From an uncultured Mycoplasmatota bacterium (lineage in GTDB: Bacteria > Bacillota_I > Bacilli_A > RF39 > UBA660): DNA of 9,407 nt. The notes under the pieces are model-generated. The model ran no database searches and had not been told where the DNA came from. It saw only the letters and a program-made list of their open reading frames with translations. Shown here in pieces: positions 7,694-9,407 of the stretch (within the stretch, counting starts at the first letter, position 1; every line of letters begins with the position of its first letter). Where the stretch lies: NCBI GenBank assembly GCA_947572405.1, contig CANPBV010000061.1, positions 1 through 9,407 of the forward strand, given 5' to 3'. A program made the position numbers and the translations under genes.

Positions 7694-7796
7694 GGTTGTG
7701 TTCTACTTTATGACTGATAATATATATTAATCATTGTATAATTAAAATTATTATTTATTAGAAAATATAGTAATCAGTTATTATGTTGAACACAAC
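7694..7796. mobile_element. MITE-like element, about 103 bp, non-coding
   Basis: The ends are inverted repeats: GTTGTGTTC (7695-7703) against GAACACAAC (7788-7796), then, after a gap of exactly nine bases on each side, ACTGAT (7713-7718) against ATCAGT (7773-7778). Over the 24-bp arms about 20 positions match. The inside (7719-7772) is very AT-rich and has no reading frame. Identical 9-bp TTTTAAATA copies flank it (7685-7693 and 7797-7805), with one extra G at the left end. Such elements are moved in trans by a full-length transposase elsewhere; the IS family is not identified. It lies between the small-RNA terminator and the KilA-N promoter. Confidence 0.6.
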
Positions 7797-7805
7797 TTTT
7801 AAATA
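7797..7805. repeat. right 9-bp direct repeat (putative target-site duplication)
   Basis: TTTTAAATA matches 7685-7693. On the minus strand it lies at the end of the U-tract of the small RNA, so the insertion apparently hit just downstream of the RNA's terminator. Confidence 0.5.
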
Positions 7806-7829
7806 AAAAAGGCTCGGAAATTCCGAGCC
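7805..7829 (-). terminator. intrinsic terminator of the small RNA
   Basis: GGCTCGG (7829-7823) and CCGAGCC (7817-7811) form a GC-rich 7-bp stem, extendable by A-U pairs, followed by six Us (7810-7805). Confidence 0.85.
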
Positions 7830-7978
7830 ATCATTTGAAAATTTAGCCCCACTTCAAATGCATACCCAAGTGAGGCAAAGATAAACCGAACCATAGGGTT
7901 CGGATATATACTTCATGGTGCGTTTACTGATGGGGTTTTGCACCCACCAGTAAAAAAAATAAGTTCATTTGTATTGAC
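7805..7978 (-). ncRNA. structured small RNA of about 174 nt beside the AbiF-like gene
   Basis: This stretch codes for nothing convincing but is full of paired segments on the minus strand. In order: ACTGGTGGG (7951-7943) with CCCATCAGT (7934-7926), 9 bp, whose loop can pair as GGTGC (7944-7940) with GCACC (7921-7917); CCGAACC (7903-7897) with GGTTCGG (7892-7886), 7 bp and a CUAU loop; GCCTCACTT (7876-7868) with AAGTGGGGC (7854-7846), 9 bp, whose loop end CATTTG (7860-7855) pairs with CAAATG (7837-7832) as an H-type pseudoknot; and the terminator hairpin. It has its own promoter just upstream. The G.U pairs in two stems would be A.C mismatches on the plus strand, fixing the direction. An alternative hairpin of CATTTGAAG with TTTCAAATG competes with the pseudoknot. 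Position and build suggest an abiF-type RNA partner or antitoxin; the Rfam family is not confirmed. Confidence 0.75.
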
Positions 7979-7984
7979 AAATAT

Positions 7985-8013
7985 ATTATATCGCTATATT
8001 TCATATCAAACAA
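7985..8013 (-). promoter_or_regulatory. promoter of the small RNA
   Basis: On the minus strand, TTGTTT (8013-8008) and an exact TATAAT (7990-7985) are 17 bp apart. Transcription would begin near 7978, about 27 nt before the first stem of the RNA. Confidence 0.65.
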
Positions 8014-8029
8014 TGTATTTTATAAAAAA

Positions 8030-8068
8030 AATGAAAAAGACCTAGGGCTTCTAAAGTTTCCTAGGCAC
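8030..8068 (-). repeat. 39-bp flanking repeat, downstream copy: hairpin with U-tract
   Basis: This copy begins 33 bases after the AbiF-like stop on the minus strand and is 38/39 identical to 9008-9046. Read on that strand, CCTAGG (8065-8060) pairs with CCTAGG (8046-8041), with an outer G.U pair; a small inner CUU/AAG stem is possible, and then comes UCUUUUUC. It can serve as the terminator of the AbiF-like gene, or be the body of a very short RNA of its own, because a TATAAT box sits 11 bases upstream. Confidence 0.85.
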
Positions 8069-8079
8069 TTTTCAATACT

Positions 8080-8109
8080 ATTATATGTGATAAAAGAATA
8101 TTTATACAA
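8080..8109 (-). promoter_or_regulatory. candidate promoter for the downstream repeat copy
   Basis: An exact TATAAT (8085-8080) lies 11 bases before the hairpin; 18 bp further upstream TTGTAT (8109-8104), overlapping the last codons of the AbiF-like gene, could be a poor -35. Spacing and distance to the repeat mirror the promoter of the upstream copy (18-bp spacer, 12 bases to the repeat). Confidence 0.35.
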
Positions 8110-8989
8110 TGTAATAATTCTTATCAAATCCCATTACTTTTAATACCTCGTCAATAGTAATAGAAGTTAGATTATTCTTTAAAACATCTAATTCTTTTGT
8201 AATTAAATTTTTCATTTCAATCGTTTGCTCATCTTCTAATAATAATTCTAATGACTTAATTATTATATACATATTTGTATGTAATGCTTTATCTGGAGAT
8301 TTTTTATTTTTGTCTAATCTAATATAAAACGTACTTCTATATGTGTATAATCTATCATCATGTGCTGCTATATTACGAACTGAAGTTAAATTACCAAGTA
8401 TATTTTTTAATAATCTATCATTTATATGAAAGTGCTTACTAATTTGTTGCCTATCTTGTTGTTTCATTAAACCATAAAACTTACTTATCGTTCCAAGTGA
8501 TAATATTTTAGTGATAACCCAAGGTGGAACAACTCCATATTTATTCATATAATGCGTTATTGCATCATGTTTACCATTTCCTTTAATAATTTCATTTTTT
8601 ATTTCATCAATTAATTTCTCTACATATTCCAAATTAGAATTATCACCTTTTAAATCAAAATTATTAGCATCTAAATAATTTTCTAATCCATATTTTTCAG
8701 CAAATAAATTAGCAATTTTCGTTTTTATTATTGCTTCTATTTCAAGAATATATTTTAGCATTATTATTTTTAAATTCTTATCAAATTTATACATCCCAAA
8801 TATTTCTTCAAATGAAGCATTATCTTTATAATTTTCCTCTATTTTAAATATCCACTTATAAGAGTTCACAATAGAATAATATGAGTATTTATCAATTAAA
8901 TATTTGGTGTTATCTTTATCTTTTATTGATACACCTTTTGAATTTAATATATCTATTAATTCACTTGCTGATTTAAATTCTTTATCCAT
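8102..8989 (-). CDS. Abi_2/AbiF-family HEPN protein, abortive infection or toxin (295 aa)
   Basis: This matches the Abi_2 (AbiD/AbiF) family, known from phage-abortive infection loci and predicted HEPN ribonucleases that act on RNA in the cytoplasm. Visible family features: an N-terminal ASELIDILNSKGVSI segment with a YSYYSIVNSYKWIF aromatic stretch (36-48), FEEIFGMYKFDKNLK (60-74) followed by a helical IEAIIKTKI region (84-92), PPWVITKILSLGTISKFYGL (155-174), and the HEPN catalytic motif RNIAAHDDRLY with Arg205-x4-His210. Length is normal for the family and the frame is intact, so it should be active. Start: ATG at 8989, with GGGGGTG (9000-8994) four bases before it. Two near-identical 39-bp hairpin repeats flank the gene, and a structured small RNA follows on the same strand. 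These probably control or neutralise it; that role is inference. It is even more AT-rich than mutS, as expected for an acquired defence gene. Confidence 0.93.
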   Translation of the reverse strand: MDKEFKSASELIDILNSKGVSIKDKDNTKYLIDKYSYYSIVNSYKWIFKIEENYKDNASFEEIFGMYKFDKNLKIIMLKYILEIEAIIKTKIANLFAEKYGLENYLDANNFDLKGDNSNLEYVEKLIDEIKNEIIKGNGKHDAITHYMNKYGVVPPWVITKILSLGTISKFYGLMKQQDRQQISKHFHINDRLLKNILGNLTSVRNIAAHDDRLYTYRSTFYIRLDKNKKSPDKALHTNMYIIIKSLELLLEDEQTIEMKNLITKELDVLKNNLTSITIDEVLKVMGFDKNYYIV

Positions 8990-9007
8990 TTTTCACCCCC
9001 ATAAAAT

Positions 9008-9046
9008 AATGAAAAAGACCTAAGGCTTCTAAAGTTTCCTAGGCAC
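9008..9046 (-). repeat. 39-bp flanking repeat, upstream copy: leader hairpin with U-tract
   Basis: It lies in the leader of the AbiF-like gene, starting about five bases after the predicted transcription start and ending 18 bases before the ATG. CCTAGG (9043-9038) pairs with CCTTAGG (9025-9019) and UCUUUUUC follows. Its one difference from the other copy (A at 9023 against G at 8045) turns a G-C pair into G.U in the minus-strand RNA, keeping the stem. Its place suggests an attenuator that ends most transcripts before the toxin, or an antitoxin-like RNA processed from the leader. Confidence 0.85.
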
Positions 9047-9058
9047 ATCTCGTTATAT

Positions 9059-9088
9059 AATATACACTTTTTATAGTTGATTTGTCAA
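9059..9088 (-). promoter_or_regulatory. promoter of the AbiF-like gene and its leader hairpin
   Basis: An exact -35 TTGACA (9088-9083) and a near-consensus -10 TATATT (9064-9059) are 18 bp apart on the minus strand. The transcript should start near 9051, so the hairpin is almost at the 5' end of the RNA. Confidence 0.75.
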
Positions 9089-9149
9089 TACTTTTTGAAC
9101 CTTTGAATCTATTTTTCAAGCTCTTAATTTTAAAGTTAATAAAAATAAT

Positions 9150-9407
9150 CTATTCTTTCACAATACTAAATCTAACGATTTCTTCAAATTGTTTTAAGGC
9201 ATTTATTTCTTCTTCATTTAATAATTCATTATGTTCTAAATAATAATTTTCTTCTAAATTTACAACTGATATAAAGGATTCATCGTATATTTGATTAAAT
9301 CTTGAAATTGAATTAGAAAAATTTTGTATTTCTTCACTACTACTACAAAAATTATGTCTGTTTGTTTTTCTATCAGTAAAATATCTCTGAATTCCATCAA
9401 AACAATA
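9150..9407 (-). CDS. C-terminal part of an unknown gene, cut by the window edge
   Basis: On the minus strand an open frame enters from the right edge (first codon 9407-9405) and runs 85 codons to TAG at 9152-9150. It starts as YCFDGIQRYFTDRKTNRHNF and ends with an acidic, helical tail (ELLNEEEINALKQFEEIVRF). The sequence is rich in Asn, Glu, Phe and Ile, like the neighbouring AbiF-like protein in composition, and contains two Cys. I recognise no family. About 60 bp separate its stop from the TTGACA box of the AbiF-like gene and I see no good terminator between, so read-through into that locus is possible. Confidence 0.6.
   Translation of the reverse strand, partial: YCFDGIQRYFTDRKTNRHNFCSSSEEIQNFSNSISRFNQIYDESFISVVNLEENYYLEHNELLNEEEINALKQFEEIVRFSIVKE

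Noticed and set aside
7924..7968. 14-codon frame (MNLFFLLVGAKPHQ) inside the small RNA, resembling a hydrophobic toxin peptide
   Set aside because: No ribosome binding site, the leader is only about ten bases long, and the same bases form the first stem.
7974..8000. Plus-strand TTGACA (7974-7979) as a promoter
   Set aside because: The nearest -10-like sequence is at a 15-bp spacing and nothing follows it on the plus strand; the minus-strand promoter explains the region better.
8030..9046. CRISPR array
   Set aside because: Only two repeat copies, separated by a whole gene; no spacers and no cas genes.

Overview
The window is AT-rich DNA with strong AGGAGG-type ribosome binding sites, sigma-A style promoters and many intrinsic terminators. 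It fits a low-GC Bacillota, probably a gut or host-associated lineage of Bacilli/Erysipelotrichia type or a relative. I cannot name a genus. All eight visible stop codons are TAA or TAG, none TGA, yet the intact genes use TGG for Trp and carry no internal TGA.

Left part (1-6786, all plus strand) is ordinary chromosome: a small lipoprotein; an XRE-type regulator anchored by one membrane helix; full-length mutS; a small multi-pass membrane protein 18 bp after mutS and probably co-transcribed with it; a 499-residue acidic protein of unknown function with an internal duplication, driven by a perfect consensus promoter; and a Nudix hydrolase.

Right part (about 6945-9407, genes on the minus strand) looks like an accessory island. 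It holds a decayed KilA-N phage-type gene, a 103-bp MITE-like element with gapped 24-bp inverted ends and a 9-bp direct repeat, a structured small RNA with its own promoter and terminator, an Abi_2/AbiF-family HEPN gene, and the tail of an unknown gene at the window edge.

The most interesting system is at 7805-9088. The AbiF-like protein (RNxxAH HEPN motif) lies between two 39-bp direct repeats that are 38/39 identical. On the gene's strand each repeat folds into a hairpin followed by a U-run. The upstream copy sits between a TTGACA promoter and the toxin RBS, and the downstream copy follows the stop codon. Just beyond the downstream copy is an independent small RNA of about 174 nt with two long stems, two possible pseudoknots, one further hairpin and an intrinsic terminator. 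Four G.U pairs (A.C mismatches on the other strand) all indicate minus-strand RNAs. The arrangement suggests an RNA-controlled HEPN toxin or abortive-infection locus, related in concept to type III toxin-antitoxin systems and to the abiF-associated RNAs. That functional reading is inference.
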